From Methylobacterium sp. E-066 (GTDB lineage Bacteria > Pseudomonadota > Alphaproteobacteria > Rhizobiales > Beijerinckiaceae), in contig NZ_JAKSYO010000128.1 of assembly GCF_022829635.1 (NCBI RefSeq), forward strand, positions 1-64,000: a stretch of DNA of 64,000 nucleotides, given 5' to 3'. Below, piece after piece: positions 53,291 to 63,439 of this stretch (position 1 is the stretch's first letter; the number at the start of each line of letters is the position of its first letter). The notes beneath the pieces are model-generated. The model did no database searches and was not told where the DNA came from. It was given only the letters and a program-made list of their open reading frames with translations. The translations under genes and the position numbers were made by a program.

Positions 53291-54508
53291 TCACTCCTTC
53301 ACCAACTTGCACGTGCTTTCGGAGAGCGGCCGGAATGCCTGCTCGCCGGGAATGGTCTTCAGGATCTTGTAGAAATCCCAAGGCCCCGCCGACTCTGACG
53401 GTGCTTTCACTTGGGCGAGGTACATGTCGTGCACCATGCGTCCGTCCGGGCGCAGCTTGGCGTTCCGCGCGAAGAAGTCCTGGATCGGCAGTTCGCGCAT
53501 CTTGGCCATGACCCGCAGGCCGTCATCGGTCCCGGCGGCCTCGGCCGCCTTGAGGAAGTGGAGCACGGCCGAATAATCGCCGGCTTGCACCATGGTCGGC
53601 ATCCGGCCGCCCATCCGCTCGCCGAAGCGCCGGGCGAAGGCGCGCGTCTGCTCATCCATGTCCCAGTAGAAACCCGTCGTCAGGATCATGCCTTGAGCGG
53701 CCGGCAGCCCGACGGAATAGATGTCGGTTAGGAAGATATTGAGACCGCCCAGCCTCTGCCCGCCCTGCAGGATCCCGAACTCGCTCGCCTGCTTGATCGT
53801 GTTGATCGTATCGGCGCCGGCATTGGCCATGCCGATGATCTTTGCCCCCGAGGCCTGCGCCTGCAGCAGGTAGGACGAGAAGTCGGGGTTGGGGAACGGG
53901 TGCTTGACCGATCCGAGCACCGTGCCGCCCTTGGCCTTGACGACGCGGGTGACCTGCGCCTCCAGGTCGTGCCCGAAGGTGTAGTCGGCCGTGATGAAGA
54001 ACCATGTATTCTTCGGATCGTCCGCAAGAGCCGAAGCCGTTCCAGCGGCGAGGGAGTACGTGTCCCAGGTCCAGTGGGCACCCGTCGGCGAACAGGCGGC
54101 GTTGGTCAGTGCCATGGAGCCGGCACCGGAATTGATGTCGATCTTCCCCTTGCTGCGCGCGACCTCGCGCACGGCCAGACCGGCAACGGAGGAATTCGTA
54201 TCGAAGATCGCGTCGACACCCTCTGTATCGAACCAACGGCGCGCGATCGACGAGGCGATGTCCGCCTTGTTTTGATGGTCTGCGAAGATCAGCTCGACCT
54301 TTCGGCCATCGATCGGCCGGCCAAAATCCTCCACCGCGAGTTGCGCAGCTGTCACGGATCCCCGGCCGGCGAGATCCGAATAACCGCCGGACATGTCGGT
54401 CAGAATGCCGATCTTGATGCCGCCATCGGCATATTGGGCGGATGCCGGTACGACGGTGAGGGCGGCGGCGCCGAACGCAGCGGCCGCCGTCAAGGAACGA
54501 CTGATCAT
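53291..54508 (-). CDS. ABC transporter substrate-binding protein, Liv/type-1 periplasmic binding family
   Basis: 405 residues with a signal peptide cut near PASAQ. The mature protein begins KIGILTDMSGGYSDLAGRGS, the typical entry to the type-1 periplasmic binding fold, with NSSVAGLAVREVA and FGHDLEAQVTRVV in the two lobes. The family binds amino acids, amides, urea or aromatic acids for high-affinity import. The ATG at 54508 has GGGAGG five bases upstream. It is the third gene after the isomerase-like and YciI genes and has no permease of its own next to it; it may use the Liv transporter at 58.7-62.1 kb. Confidence 0.88.
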   Translation of the reverse strand: MISRSLTAAAAFGAAALTVVPASAQYADGGIKIGILTDMSGGYSDLAGRGSVTAAQLAVEDFGRPIDGRKVELIFADHQNKADIASSIARRWFDTEGVDAIFDTNSSVAGLAVREVARSKGKIDINSGAGSMALTNAACSPTGAHWTWDTYSLAAGTASALADDPKNTWFFITADYTFGHDLEAQVTRVVKAKGGTVLGSVKHPFPNPDFSSYLLQAQASGAKIIGMANAGADTINTIKQASEFGILQGGQRLGGLNIFLTDIYSVGLPAAQGMILTTGFYWDMDEQTRAFARRFGERMGGRMPTMVQAGDYSAVLHFLKAAEAAGTDDGLRVMAKMRELPIQDFFARNAKLRPDGRMVHDMYLAQVKAPSESAGPWDFYKILKTIPGEQAFRPLSESTCKLVKE

Positions 54509-54627
54509 TATATCCTCCCGTATTATATTGCTCTCGATGCGACCTCCCGACTTTGAAGAGATCGGGCAGCGCAACCAGGCGAAGCTGGTCAGCGACCGCT
54601 TACGGCAGAAGACATTCGTTCTGCCGT

Positions 54628-54924
54628 TCAAAGATAGCTTCGGCCGTCGAGGTAGGCCTTGCGCCAGCGCTTGATCTCGACACGGTCGAACAAGCCCACC
54701 TTGTGAAACGGGTCCGCCTGGATGAGTGCCTCGGCTTCCGCGCGGGTGTCGACATCGACGACGTACAGGCCGCCACCGGCATCGCTCCCATCGTCGTTCA
54801 GTTTCGCGCCACAGGCCAGGAGCCGGCCCTTAATCCGGTCGAGGTAGACGAGATGCTCCGCACGATTGGCCTTGCGAAGGTCGAGGCTTCCGGGCTTGTC
54901 GAACGTTTCGATCATATACGGCAT
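54628..54924 (-). CDS. YciI family protein
   Basis: 98 residues in the ferredoxin-like alpha-beta fold of the YCII family. It opens MPYMIETFDKPGSL, has the RAEHLVYLD His at ~24 and the D-P-F motif in IQADPFHKVGLFDRVEI, all family landmarks. Some relatives catalyse dehalogenation or muconolactone-type reactions; most have no known role. It begins 14 bases after the isomerase-like gene on the same strand, so the two small proteins likely act together in the catabolic block. Confidence 0.85.
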   Translation of the reverse strand: MPYMIETFDKPGSLDLRKANRAEHLVYLDRIKGRLLACGAKLNDDGSDAGGGLYVVDVDTRAEAEALIQADPFHKVGLFDRVEIKRWRKAYLDGRSYL

Positions 54925-54937
54925 GGGCGTTGCCCCG

Positions 54938-55222
54938 TCAGTTGGCTGCGATGGCCGAAGGATGCTGCGCCAGCGGCGTGACGCTGATCGACATGTACGG
55001 ATAGAGTGGCAGCAAACTCAGGATGTCGTGAAGCTCGTCGTTGCCGGCAGCGTCGAACACGCTGTAGTTGGCATATTGCCCAGCGATGCGCCAAAGGTGC
55101 CGCCACGTGCCCTCATGCTGCAGCTTTTGCGCATAGGCCTTTTCCTGGGCCTTCAGGCGATCCACCTCCACTTTGGGCAAAGCGTCCGGGATGTTGACCT
55201 GCATGTGGACCATGTAGAGCAT
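54938..55222 (-). CDS. Muconolactone delta-isomerase-like protein
   Basis: 94 residues. LYMVHMQVNIPDALP, then QEKAYAQKLQHEGTWRHLWR and FDAAGNDELHDILSLLPLYPYM, follow the muconolactone isomerase (CatC) pattern, including the WRxxG and LPLxPYM blocks. CatC shifts the double bond of muconolactone in the beta-ketoadipate pathway, but no catA/catB is in the window, so it may serve another lactone. AGGA lies 9 bases before the ATG. It leads the three-gene run with YciI and the binding protein. Confidence 0.85.
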   Translation of the reverse strand: MLYMVHMQVNIPDALPKVEVDRLKAQEKAYAQKLQHEGTWRHLWRIAGQYANYSVFDAAGNDELHDILSLLPLYPYMSISVTPLAQHPSAIAAN

Positions 55223-55455
55223 GACGCCGATCCTTCATCGTCGTGGCTTCCGAACGCTTCCGACCTCGGACGCATTGCAGTGAACGCTATAGACTACAGA
55301 CGAAATTAAACTCAAAACGCCGCGGTGCCGTCGAGTCCGACGTGGACCTTCGTGCCCCACACGGCCGATGCTGTGGGCCGCCTTGTGCCTGAGCAGGGCC
55401 GGTACGACCCGCACCGCGCCGCTGCTCCCGGAGGGTTATCGGTGAACGGCATGCT

Positions 55456-57078
55456 TCAGGCATCGGCGCGGATCAGGTCGGAAGCCTTCTCGGCGATCAT
55501 GAACACCGCCGCCTGCGTATTCCCGGAGACGATGCGCGGCATGACCGAGGCGTCGGCCACGCGAAGCCCCGTCACCCCGCGTACGCGCAGCTGCGGATCC
55601 GTGACCGACTCGGGATCGCCGCCCATGCGGCAGGTGCCGCAGATGTGGTAGATCGTCTGACCGTCGCGGCGGGCGAAGTCGAGCCAGTCCGCATCCGTCC
55701 GGCAGTCCGAGCCCGGGTTGAGTTCGGCGCCGCGGAAACGGTCCATCGGCGCCTGCGCGACGATGGACCGGGCGATCTTCATCCCATCGACCATCGCACG
55801 GCGGTCCTCCTCCGTGGCGAGGAAGTTCGGGCGGATCGCCGGGGGCGTCAGCGGGTCAGGCGAGGCGGCGTGGATCGTGCCGCGCGATTCCGGCCGCAGC
55901 TGTGTGACGCCGATCGTCATGCCGGGCAGGCGATCGAGCTTGCGCTCGGCAGCATTGGCGTAGCTCGCGTGCATGAAGAAGTACTGTACGTCGGGCCCGT
56001 CGAGCCCCGGTCGCGTACGCACGAAGCCGTGGGCGAGGCCGGTCCCGAGCGAGAGGATCCCTCGCCGGGTGGCGAGGTAGCGCGCCGCCGCGAGGCCGAG
56101 GCGGAGGCCGCGGGTCTGCTCGTTCAGCGTCACCGGCAGGCGCACACGCCAGTTCATGCGCGTGCAGTAATGGTCCATGTAGTTGGCGCCGACGCCCGGG
56201 AGCGCGCGCCGCACCGTCACGCCGAGCCCGGCGAGGATCGCCGGATCACCGAGGCCGGACAGCTCCAGGATCTGCGGGGTCTGGGCCGCCCCGGCGGCGA
56301 GGATCACCTCCCCGCGGCAACGGAAGAGCCGCTCGCGCCCGCCGACCAGCGCGGCGACGCCGCTCGCCCGATCCTGATCGAATGTCAGCCGCAGGACGTG
56401 CGCGTCCGTCACGACGGCGAGGTTCGCGCGTCCCAGCGCAGGCCTCAGGTAAGCGTCGGCGGCGCTGATCCGCCGCCCGCGCCGCTGATTGACCTGGTAA
56501 TAGCCGAAGCCGTCCTGTCTCTCCGCGTTGTAGTCGGGATTGCGCGGATATCCGGCCGCCTGCGCGGCGGCGATGAGGGCTTCCGCGATCGCCGGCCGCT
56601 CGGCGACTTCGGTGAGGGGCAGCGGTCCGCCGCGGGCGCGCAACGGATCCGGCGGCCCGTCATAATCCTCGAGTCTGCGGAAGTAGGGCAGCACGTCCGC
56701 GAAGCTCCAGCCGCGGCACCCGGCCTGCGCCCAGGCATCGAAATCCTGCGGCTGCCCGCGCACGTAGATCATGCCGTTGATCAGCGTCGAGCCGCCGAGG
56801 CCCCGGCCCCGCGGAACCGCGATCACTCGGCCTCCGGTCGCCTCCTCCGGTTCGGTTTGGAACCGCCAGTTGTAGGACGGGTGCTGGAGCATGCGGCTGA
56901 ATCCGGCGGGGATCGAGACCCAGGGGCTGCGCGCGCGTCCCCCCGCCTCCAGGAGCAGCACCCGGTGTGTCCCGGATTCGCTCAGCCGGTTGGCCAGCAC
57001 GCAGCCCGCCGTGCCGCCGCCCACGATCACGTAGTCGAAGTCACCCGCCGCAGCGGCGTCGATATCGATCCGTCCCAA
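55456..57078 (-). CDS. GMC family FAD-dependent alcohol oxidoreductase
   Basis: 540 residues. FAD is bound by VIVGGGTAGCVLANRLSE (~17-34) and the GMC signatures GRGLGGSTLINGMIYVRG (~90) and GAAQTPQILELSGLGD (~260). The catalytic His is in YHICGTCRMGG, and the second catalytic position is Asn in SGNTQAAVFMIAEKA near the end. Such enzymes oxidise alcohols (choline, aryl alcohols, sugars) to aldehydes or ketones. The start is TTG at 57078 with GAGG upstream, 10 bases after the AroE-like gene. It belongs to the catabolic block; the substrate is unknown. Confidence 0.88.
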   Translation of the reverse strand: MGRIDIDAAAAGDFDYVIVGGGTAGCVLANRLSESGTHRVLLLEAGGRARSPWVSIPAGFSRMLQHPSYNWRFQTEPEEATGGRVIAVPRGRGLGGSTLINGMIYVRGQPQDFDAWAQAGCRGWSFADVLPYFRRLEDYDGPPDPLRARGGPLPLTEVAERPAIAEALIAAAQAAGYPRNPDYNAERQDGFGYYQVNQRRGRRISAADAYLRPALGRANLAVVTDAHVLRLTFDQDRASGVAALVGGRERLFRCRGEVILAAGAAQTPQILELSGLGDPAILAGLGVTVRRALPGVGANYMDHYCTRMNWRVRLPVTLNEQTRGLRLGLAAARYLATRRGILSLGTGLAHGFVRTRPGLDGPDVQYFFMHASYANAAERKLDRLPGMTIGVTQLRPESRGTIHAASPDPLTPPAIRPNFLATEEDRRAMVDGMKIARSIVAQAPMDRFRGAELNPGSDCRTDADWLDFARRDGQTIYHICGTCRMGGDPESVTDPQLRVRGVTGLRVADASVMPRIVSGNTQAAVFMIAEKASDLIRADA

Positions 57079-57088
57079 CGATCCAGCC

Positions 57089-57898
57089 TCACAATGCGCC
57101 CATGTGGCGGGCCATCAGGGCGATCTGGCGCTCCAGCATCGGCAGGCCCTTCTGGATGCGGCAGCCCGCAGCCTGCGCCGCGGCGAGCAGCGGCGTCGTC
57201 TCGGGCGCCATGATCGCCTCGGCGACGAACTGGCCGGCATGGAGGGCGGTCAGATCGAAGGGGGTGGCGTCCTGCGGACGCATCCCGAGCGATGTGCCGT
57301 TGACGAGAAGGTCATGGTCCGCCTGGCCTCCCTCGGCCGCGACGGCGAGAGTGGGGTAAGCGGCGCGCAGGCGTTCCGCCAGCGCCTGCGCGCGGTCGGC
57401 GGTACGGTTCAGGATCGTCAGGCGCGCGACGCCCGCCTCCGCGAGCGCGAAGGCGATGGCGCTCGCCGCGCCGCCGGCCCCTGCGAGCGCCGCGCTCCGG
57501 CCACGGGGCTCCACGCCCGAAGCACGCAGGGCCTCGACGAAGCCGATGCCGTCCAGCATCGTGCCGACCATGCGCCCGTCCGCCTCGCGCCGGACGCAGT
57601 TCACGGCCCCGATCTGCTCGGCCTCGCGGGTGAGCGCGTCGCACAAGCCGGTCATCGCCGTCTTGTGCGGCACCGTGGCGATGAAGCCGCCGAAATTGCG
57701 CAGGTGCCGGAGCCCCTCGATCACGGCGGCCAAGCCGCCCGCGGTCACATGCAGCGGGACGAGGATGCCGTCCACCCCGTGACGGGCGAAGAGCGCGCCC
57801 ATCACCTCGGGCGCCTTCACGTGGTAGATCGGGTCCGCCACGATCCCGTAGACCCGGGTCCGTCCGGTGATCCCGGTCGCGGTGATCGCCCCGTCCAT
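57089..57898 (-). CDS. Shikimate/quinate dehydrogenase-like (AroE family)
   Basis: 269 residues. The catalytic pair is kept: Lys79 in TVPHKTAM and Asp116 in MLDGIGF, with Asn100 in GAVNC. The NADP loop AGAGGAASAIA is at ~134-144. However, the substrate-pocket S-x-S of true shikimate dehydrogenases reads V27-K-A29 (PIYHVKAPEVM), and the NTDG motif reads MLDG, so shikimate itself may not be the substrate. The ATG at 57898 has GGGAGGG upstream; a longer frame to 57943 is possible. Placed between an SDR and a GMC oxidoreductase, it is probably a catabolic dehydrogenase rather than the biosynthetic AroE. Confidence 0.82.
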   Translation of the reverse strand: MDGAITATGITGRTRVYGIVADPIYHVKAPEVMGALFARHGVDGILVPLHVTAGGLAAVIEGLRHLRNFGGFIATVPHKTAMTGLCDALTREAEQIGAVNCVRREADGRMVGTMLDGIGFVEALRASGVEPRGRSAALAGAGGAASAIAFALAEAGVARLTILNRTADRAQALAERLRAAYPTLAVAAEGGQADHDLLVNGTSLGMRPQDATPFDLTALHAGQFVAEAIMAPETTPLLAAAQAAGCRIQKGLPMLERQIALMARHMGAL

Positions 57899-57939
57899 GG
57901 CCGCCCTCCCTTCCATGCCCTGCCTCGACCTGTCTCGGC

Positions 57940-58746
57940 TCACGTCATGTACAGGCCGCCGGCCACGTCGACGGTCTGGCCGGTGACGAAGCTGGCTTCC
58001 GCAGAAGTCAGGTAGAGGGCGAGGTCCGCGACCTCCTCAGGGATGCCGAGGCGGCCCATAGGCGTCAGGCGAGCCTGTTCGTCGTTGACCGCGCGGCCCA
58101 CCGCCCGGACCATCGGGGTCTCGATCCGGCCCGGCGCGATCGCGTTGACGCGGATGCCGAACGGGCCGAGTTCGGCCGCGAGGTGCTTGGTGAGGCCGAT
58201 CAGCCCCGCCTTCGAGGCCGCGTAATGGCAGGCGACGATCGGCGAGTAGGTCTTGCCCGCCACCGAGGACAGGTTGACGATCCAGCCGCGCCCGGCCGCG
58301 CACATCGCCGGCGTCAGCGCCCGGACGGTGTTGAACGCCCCAGTCAGATTCACGGCGACGACGCGGTTCCATTCGGCCGGATCCATCTCCCAGACGCGGT
58401 GGGCCGCCCCATCGTGCTTGGGCGAGATGCCGGCATTGTTGACCACCGTGTCGAACGCGCCGTCCAGCGCGGCGGCGGCCTCGGACAGGGCCGCCTCGAC
58501 CGCCGGATAATCGGCGACATCGAGCTGCATCGGCAGGGCGCGCCCGCCCGCAATCTCGATGGCCGCGACCGTCGCCACCACATCGTCCGGGTTCACGTCG
58601 GCGACGCCGACCCGGGCACCACGCGCACCGAAGCCCTCCGCGATCGCGCGGCCGATCCCGCGCCCGGCTCCCGTGACGAGGACGCGCCGGTCGGCATGGC
58701 TCGGTCGCCGCGCGATCGCGTCCGGGTTCGTCTCCCGCTCGGTCAT
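57940..58746 (-). CDS. SDR family oxidoreductase
   Basis: 268 residues. The dinucleotide loop is TGAGRGIGRAIA at ~25-36, VADVNPDD suggests NAD preference (acidic after strand 2), NNAGIS and the catalytic Y-x-x-x-K in CHYAASKAG follow, and it ends in FVTGQTVDVAGG. It is a FabG-like enzyme of the kind common in catabolic operons, oxidising a secondary alcohol. It lies between the Liv transporter genes and the AroE-like gene, all minus strand and closely spaced, so one operon is likely. Confidence 0.9.
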   Translation of the reverse strand: MTERETNPDAIARRPSHADRRVLVTGAGRGIGRAIAEGFGARGARVGVADVNPDDVVATVAAIEIAGGRALPMQLDVADYPAVEAALSEAAAALDGAFDTVVNNAGISPKHDGAAHRVWEMDPAEWNRVVAVNLTGAFNTVRALTPAMCAAGRGWIVNLSSVAGKTYSPIVACHYAASKAGLIGLTKHLAAELGPFGIRVNAIAPGRIETPMVRAVGRAVNDEQARLTPMGRLGIPEEVADLALYLTSAEASFVTGQTVDVAGGLYMT

Positions 58747-58747
58747 C

Positions 58748-59438
<691 letters not shown>

Positions 59439-59452
<14 letters not shown>

Positions 59453-61244
59453 GGACGAACTCCTTGCCGAGATACGCCTCAATCACGGCGGGATCCCTTA
59501 CGACGTCCTGCGGGCTGCCCTGGGCGATGATCTGCCCGGAACTCAGGACGATCACCCGGTCGGAGAGCGCCATCACCGCCTGCATGACGTGTTCGATGGC
59601 GATGATGCTGACGCCGGAATCGCGGATCGACAGCATCAGGTCGATGGCGCGGCGCACATCGGTCTGGTTGATGCCGGCCATCACCTCGTCGAGGAGCAGC
59701 ACGCGCGGACGCATCGCCATCACGCGGGCGACCTCGAGCCGCTTGAGGCCGCCGATGGTGAGGCCGCGGGCCTCACTTTGGAGCCAGGGCGCGAGCCCCA
59801 TCCGCTCGGCGGTCGCGCGCGCGACCTCCCGCGCCTCGCGCACGTCACGGTGACGGTAGAAGGCGCCGACCATGATGTTCTCCTCGACCGTCATGGCCGC
59901 GAAGGGCTGCACGATCTGGAAAGTCCGGCCGACGCCAAGGGCGGCGAAGTCCGCCGGTCGGCCCGGTCTGTGCCAGGTCCCATCCGGCGCGCGGACGCTC
60001 ACCGTTCCGGCATCGGGCTTCAGGAAGCCCGAGATCATATTGAAGACCGTGGTCTTGCCGGCCCCGTTCGGACCGATCAGGCCGAGAATCTCGCCCTGGC
60101 GGAGCGTGAAGCCGACATCGTTGGTCACGTGCAGGCCGCCGAAGCGCTTCTGCAGACCCTCGACCTGGATGACGGCATCGCCGACCGGCCGCAGCTCCGC
60201 CGCCCGCGGCGCGGCGGCGACCGCACTGGCTTGTACCCCGCGGACGCCGGTTTTCGTCCGTGTGAAGCGCGCGACGAGCCCCATCAGGCCGTTGGGCAGG
60301 AACAGGACGACGAGCACCAGCACGAGGCCGTAGACGAGCCCATGGAGCCCGAGCGCCTTCGCGCCGATCCAGCCTCGGGCGAGTTCGGTGATCGGCACGA
60401 GGAGGAGCGCGCCGAGCAGCGGTCCGAACACCGTGCCCAGCCCGCCGATCAGAGCGAACATCGCGATCTGGATCGACAGGGTGAGCGAGAACACCGCCGC
60501 CGGCTCGATGAAGGTCAGATACATGGCGTGGAAGGTGCCGACCATCGCGGTCAGCGCCCCCGACACCGCCACGGCCACGAGCCGCATGCCCACCGTCGGC
60601 ACGCCCGCGGCGCGGGCGGCCGACTCCCGCTCGCGGGTCGCGACGAGGTAGAACCCGATCCGGTGGGTCCGCATCCACCACGCGACCGCCAGCGTCAGCA
60701 GCAGCAACCCGAAGGCGATGGCCAAGGGCGGCCAGCGATCCCGGAACACCATCCACGCCCAGCCGAATTTCAGCGGGATCATCAGCCCGGTGGCGCCCCC
60801 GGTCAGGTCCCGGAAATGCAGGGCCAGCACGCGGAAGACCTCGAGGAAAGCGATCGTCGCCAGCGAGAAGAACGGCCCGTGCAGCCGGAAGCATGGATAG
60901 CTGATGGCAAGCGCCACCAGCATGGCGAGCGCGGCGCCCGCCACCATGCCGATCCACGGGCTGATGCCGGCGCCGACGAGCAGCATGCCGCAATAGGCGC
61001 CGAGCCCGTAGAAGATGCCGTGGCCGAGGGAGAGCTGGCCGGCATAGCCGCCGACGATGTTCCAGGCGGTCGAGAGCGCCGCGAAGACGCAGATCGTGAT
61101 GAAGACATGGTAGACGAACGGATTGCCGATCGCCACCGGGACGGCCACGAGCGCCGCGAGAACGAGGGCCAACGCCACCGCGCCCGGGCGCGGGAGCGCG
61201 GCGCGCACGGGGACCGGTGTCGCGGGGATCGGGATATCGGTCAT
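59439..61244 (-). CDS. Fused ABC permease-ATPase (LivM-LivG)
   Basis: 601 residues joining two subunits usually encoded separately. Residues ~1-325 are a LivM permease with about ten helices and the GGYAGQLSLGHGIFYGLGAY and AALIGGLGTVFGPLLGA-like (ALIGGLGTVFGPLLGALL) motifs. Residues ~350-601 are a LivG ATPase with Walker A GPNGAGKTT, the signature TIGGLKRLEVARVM and Walker B VLLLDEVMAG. The LivG signature is GGLKR rather than SGGQQR, as in several LivG proteins. Such fusions are known in this transporter family. It is flanked by livH (11 bases upstream) and livF. Confidence 0.9.
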
Positions 61245-61254
61245 CGCGGCCCCT

Positions 61255-62142
61255 TCACGGCGAGACGTGGGACAGCCGAAGCTGTCGCCCGAAGAGGCCC
61301 GAGGGCTTCAGGATCAGGATCGCCAGGAACACGCCGAAGACGGCGACCTCGCGCATGTCGGCGCCGACATAGAAGCCGGTGACGCTGTCGATCAGGCCGA
61401 TCAGGATCGCCCCGACGAAAGCGCCGCGGATCGAGCCGAGGCCGCCGAGCACGACGACCACGAAGGCGATCAGCACGAAGTAGGTGCCGCTGTTGGGCGA
61501 GGTCGGATAGAGCGGCGCGATCAGGACCGCGGCCACCCCGACGCAGGCCGCGCCGATCCCAAAGGTCAGGGCGTAGATCCGGTTCACGTCGATGCCCATC
61601 AGCTCGGCCGCGGCGCGGTTCTGGGCCACGGCCCGGATCGCCCGTCCCGTGCGCGTCCGCGCCAGGAAGGTCTGCAGCCCCGCCACCAGCAGGATCGCCG
61701 TGCCGAGGATCACCATCTGCCCGAGCAGCACCCGCACCGGCCCGATCTGCAGCGGCTGGCGCAGGCCCGACGGCGGCGTGTTGGCGATGTCGGCCCCGAA
61801 GACGAGAAGGGCGAGGTTGATCAGCACCGTCGACAGGCCGACCGTGGCGAAGATCTGGATGTGATGATCGCCCGCGGCGAGCAGCGGCTGGATCAGGAAC
61901 CGCTGGGTCAGGGCGCCCAGCAGGAACAGGACGGGGACGACGAGGATCACCGCGGCGAACGGGTGGAGGCCGAGCCCGGTCACGGCAAGGTAGGTCAGGT
62001 ACATCCCGACCATCAGGAACTCGCCGTGGGCGAAGTTGACCACCTTCACGATGCCGAAGATCAGAGTCAGCCCGACGCTGACGATGGCGAACAGGCCGCC
62101 GAGCATCACGCCGTTGGCAAGCACTTGGAGGAAGACGTCCAT
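61255..62142 (-). CDS. livH: Branched-chain-type ABC transporter permease (LivH)
   Basis: 295 residues with about eight membrane helices. It opens QVLANGVMLGGLFAIVSVGLTLIFGI and has the permease-ATPase contact loop RAIRAVAQNRAAAELMGID at ~170-188, the EAA-like motif of LivH. It ends GLFGRQLRL. It begins 22 bases after the binding protein gene and 11 bases before livMG. Together these make a complete high-affinity uptake system for an amino acid or organic acid. Confidence 0.92.
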   Translation of the reverse strand: MDVFLQVLANGVMLGGLFAIVSVGLTLIFGIVKVVNFAHGEFLMVGMYLTYLAVTGLGLHPFAAVILVVPVLFLLGALTQRFLIQPLLAAGDHHIQIFATVGLSTVLINLALLVFGADIANTPPSGLRQPLQIGPVRVLLGQMVILGTAILLVAGLQTFLARTRTGRAIRAVAQNRAAAELMGIDVNRIYALTFGIGAACVGVAAVLIAPLYPTSPNSGTYFVLIAFVVVVLGGLGSIRGAFVGAILIGLIDSVTGFYVGADMREVAVFGVFLAILILKPSGLFGRQLRLSHVSP

Positions 62143-62163
62143 CCCCGATCTCCGTGACGGCGG

Positions 62164-63372
62164 TTATCGGCGCGTCTGCATCGGCGCGACGGCGGCGCTC
62201 TCGGGATAGACCGTGACGAGCTTGCCGCCCTGCCACTGCATGCCCATCATCGCGGCGCGCTCGTTCTGGTTGTTCTTGCCGAACTTGAACCCGTAGCCGA
62301 CCGCGGTGACGCCGTCCTTCACGTCGATGCCCTGTGCCGCCTTGACGATGGTGTCGGGCTCGAAGCCCTTCGCCTTGTCGATGGCCTGGAGGATGAGCTT
62401 GGCGCCGACGTAGTTGTTGAGCGAATGCCCGGAGCGCGGCGCGGCGCCGTATTTCTTCCGGTAGGCCGCCACGAAGGTCTCGAGGCCCGGCGTGTACTGC
62501 GTGTTGACGAGGTACTGGGTGAAATCGGTGTCGAGGACGCCCTCGATGACCTTGTGCCCGACCGCGTCGGCGGTGGGCTGCATCGAGTATCCGCCGCCGC
62601 CGCCGATGATGGCGCCCGGCTTGAATCCCGCCTCGTTGGCCTGCTGGAGGAACAGGACGGAATCGTTCTGGTAGGAGGTCTGGAGCAGGACGTCGATGCT
62701 GCGTCCCTTCAGGTCCAGGACGAGGGAGGACATGTCGACCGTCGCGGCCGGATAGCCCTGTACGGTCACGACGTTGAGCTTGGCCTGGGCGGCATACTTC
62801 TTCTGGAAGCTCGCCACCGAGGTGCCGTAGCTCGAATCCTCGTAGATGATGCCGATCTTCAGGTCCTCGGGCTTCTTGCCGAGCCCGGCCGCGACCTTGT
62901 TGACGATCATCTCGACCGCGAGTTTGGCCATGTCCTCGGCCGTCGGGTTGGTGCGGTAGAGATACTGCAGCCCGCGCCCAGTCACCTCCTCGGCCACCGC
63001 GCCGAGCTCGAAATACGGGATGCCCGACAGCTCGGCCACCTGGCTCGCGGCGATCGAGCGAGCCGACGAATAGGAACCGAAGATCGCCACCACCCGCTCC
63101 AGGGAGATGAGGCGGCGCGCCTCGCCGATCGCCTGATTGTTGTCGACCGCGTCGCCCCGGGCGAGCACGACCTTCTGCCCCTGGATGCCGCCCGCGGCGT
63201 TGATCTCGTCGACGGCGATCTCGACGCCCCGTGCGCTCTCCTCGCCCAGGAGCGCGAGTTGCCCGCTGAACGGGAAGAGCGCGCCGAATGTCACGTCGGC
63301 GGCCCGGGCCGTCGCCTGGGCCGCGGCGCCCAGCGCGAGGGCGGCGGCGAGTGCACGCGCCAGAACTCTCAT
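62164..63372 (-). CDS. ABC transporter substrate-binding protein (Liv type)
   Basis: 402 residues with a signal peptide (ALAAALALGAAAQATARAAD). The mature part begins VTFGALFPFSGQLALLGEES and includes AIFGSYSSARSIAASQVAE and IYEDSSYGTSVASFQKKYA, typical of type-1 periplasmic binding proteins for branched-chain amino acids and aromatic acids. The ATG at 63372 has GGGAGGAAA upstream. It leads the transporter genes and follows a ThDP enzyme gene. The substrate is unknown; the neighbouring enzymes suggest an organic acid. Confidence 0.9.
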   Translation of the reverse strand: MRVLARALAAALALGAAAQATARAADVTFGALFPFSGQLALLGEESARGVEIAVDEINAAGGIQGQKVVLARGDAVDNNQAIGEARRLISLERVVAIFGSYSSARSIAASQVAELSGIPYFELGAVAEEVTGRGLQYLYRTNPTAEDMAKLAVEMIVNKVAAGLGKKPEDLKIGIIYEDSSYGTSVASFQKKYAAQAKLNVVTVQGYPAATVDMSSLVLDLKGRSIDVLLQTSYQNDSVLFLQQANEAGFKPGAIIGGGGGYSMQPTADAVGHKVIEGVLDTDFTQYLVNTQYTPGLETFVAAYRKKYGAAPRSGHSLNNYVGAKLILQAIDKAKGFEPDTIVKAAQGIDVKDGVTAVGYGFKFGKNNQNERAAMMGMQWQGGKLVTVYPESAAVAPMQTRR

Positions 63373-63439
63373 CGTTTCCTCCCGTGTCAGTCGTCGACCC
63401 GGCGCTTCGCGCGCCTTCTCGTCGGGTCGGTCGGCGGCG

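Noticed and set aside
55645..57213. 522-codon plus-strand frame opposite the GMC oxidoreductase
   Set aside because: Shadow frame; the minus strand carries complete FAD and catalytic motifs.
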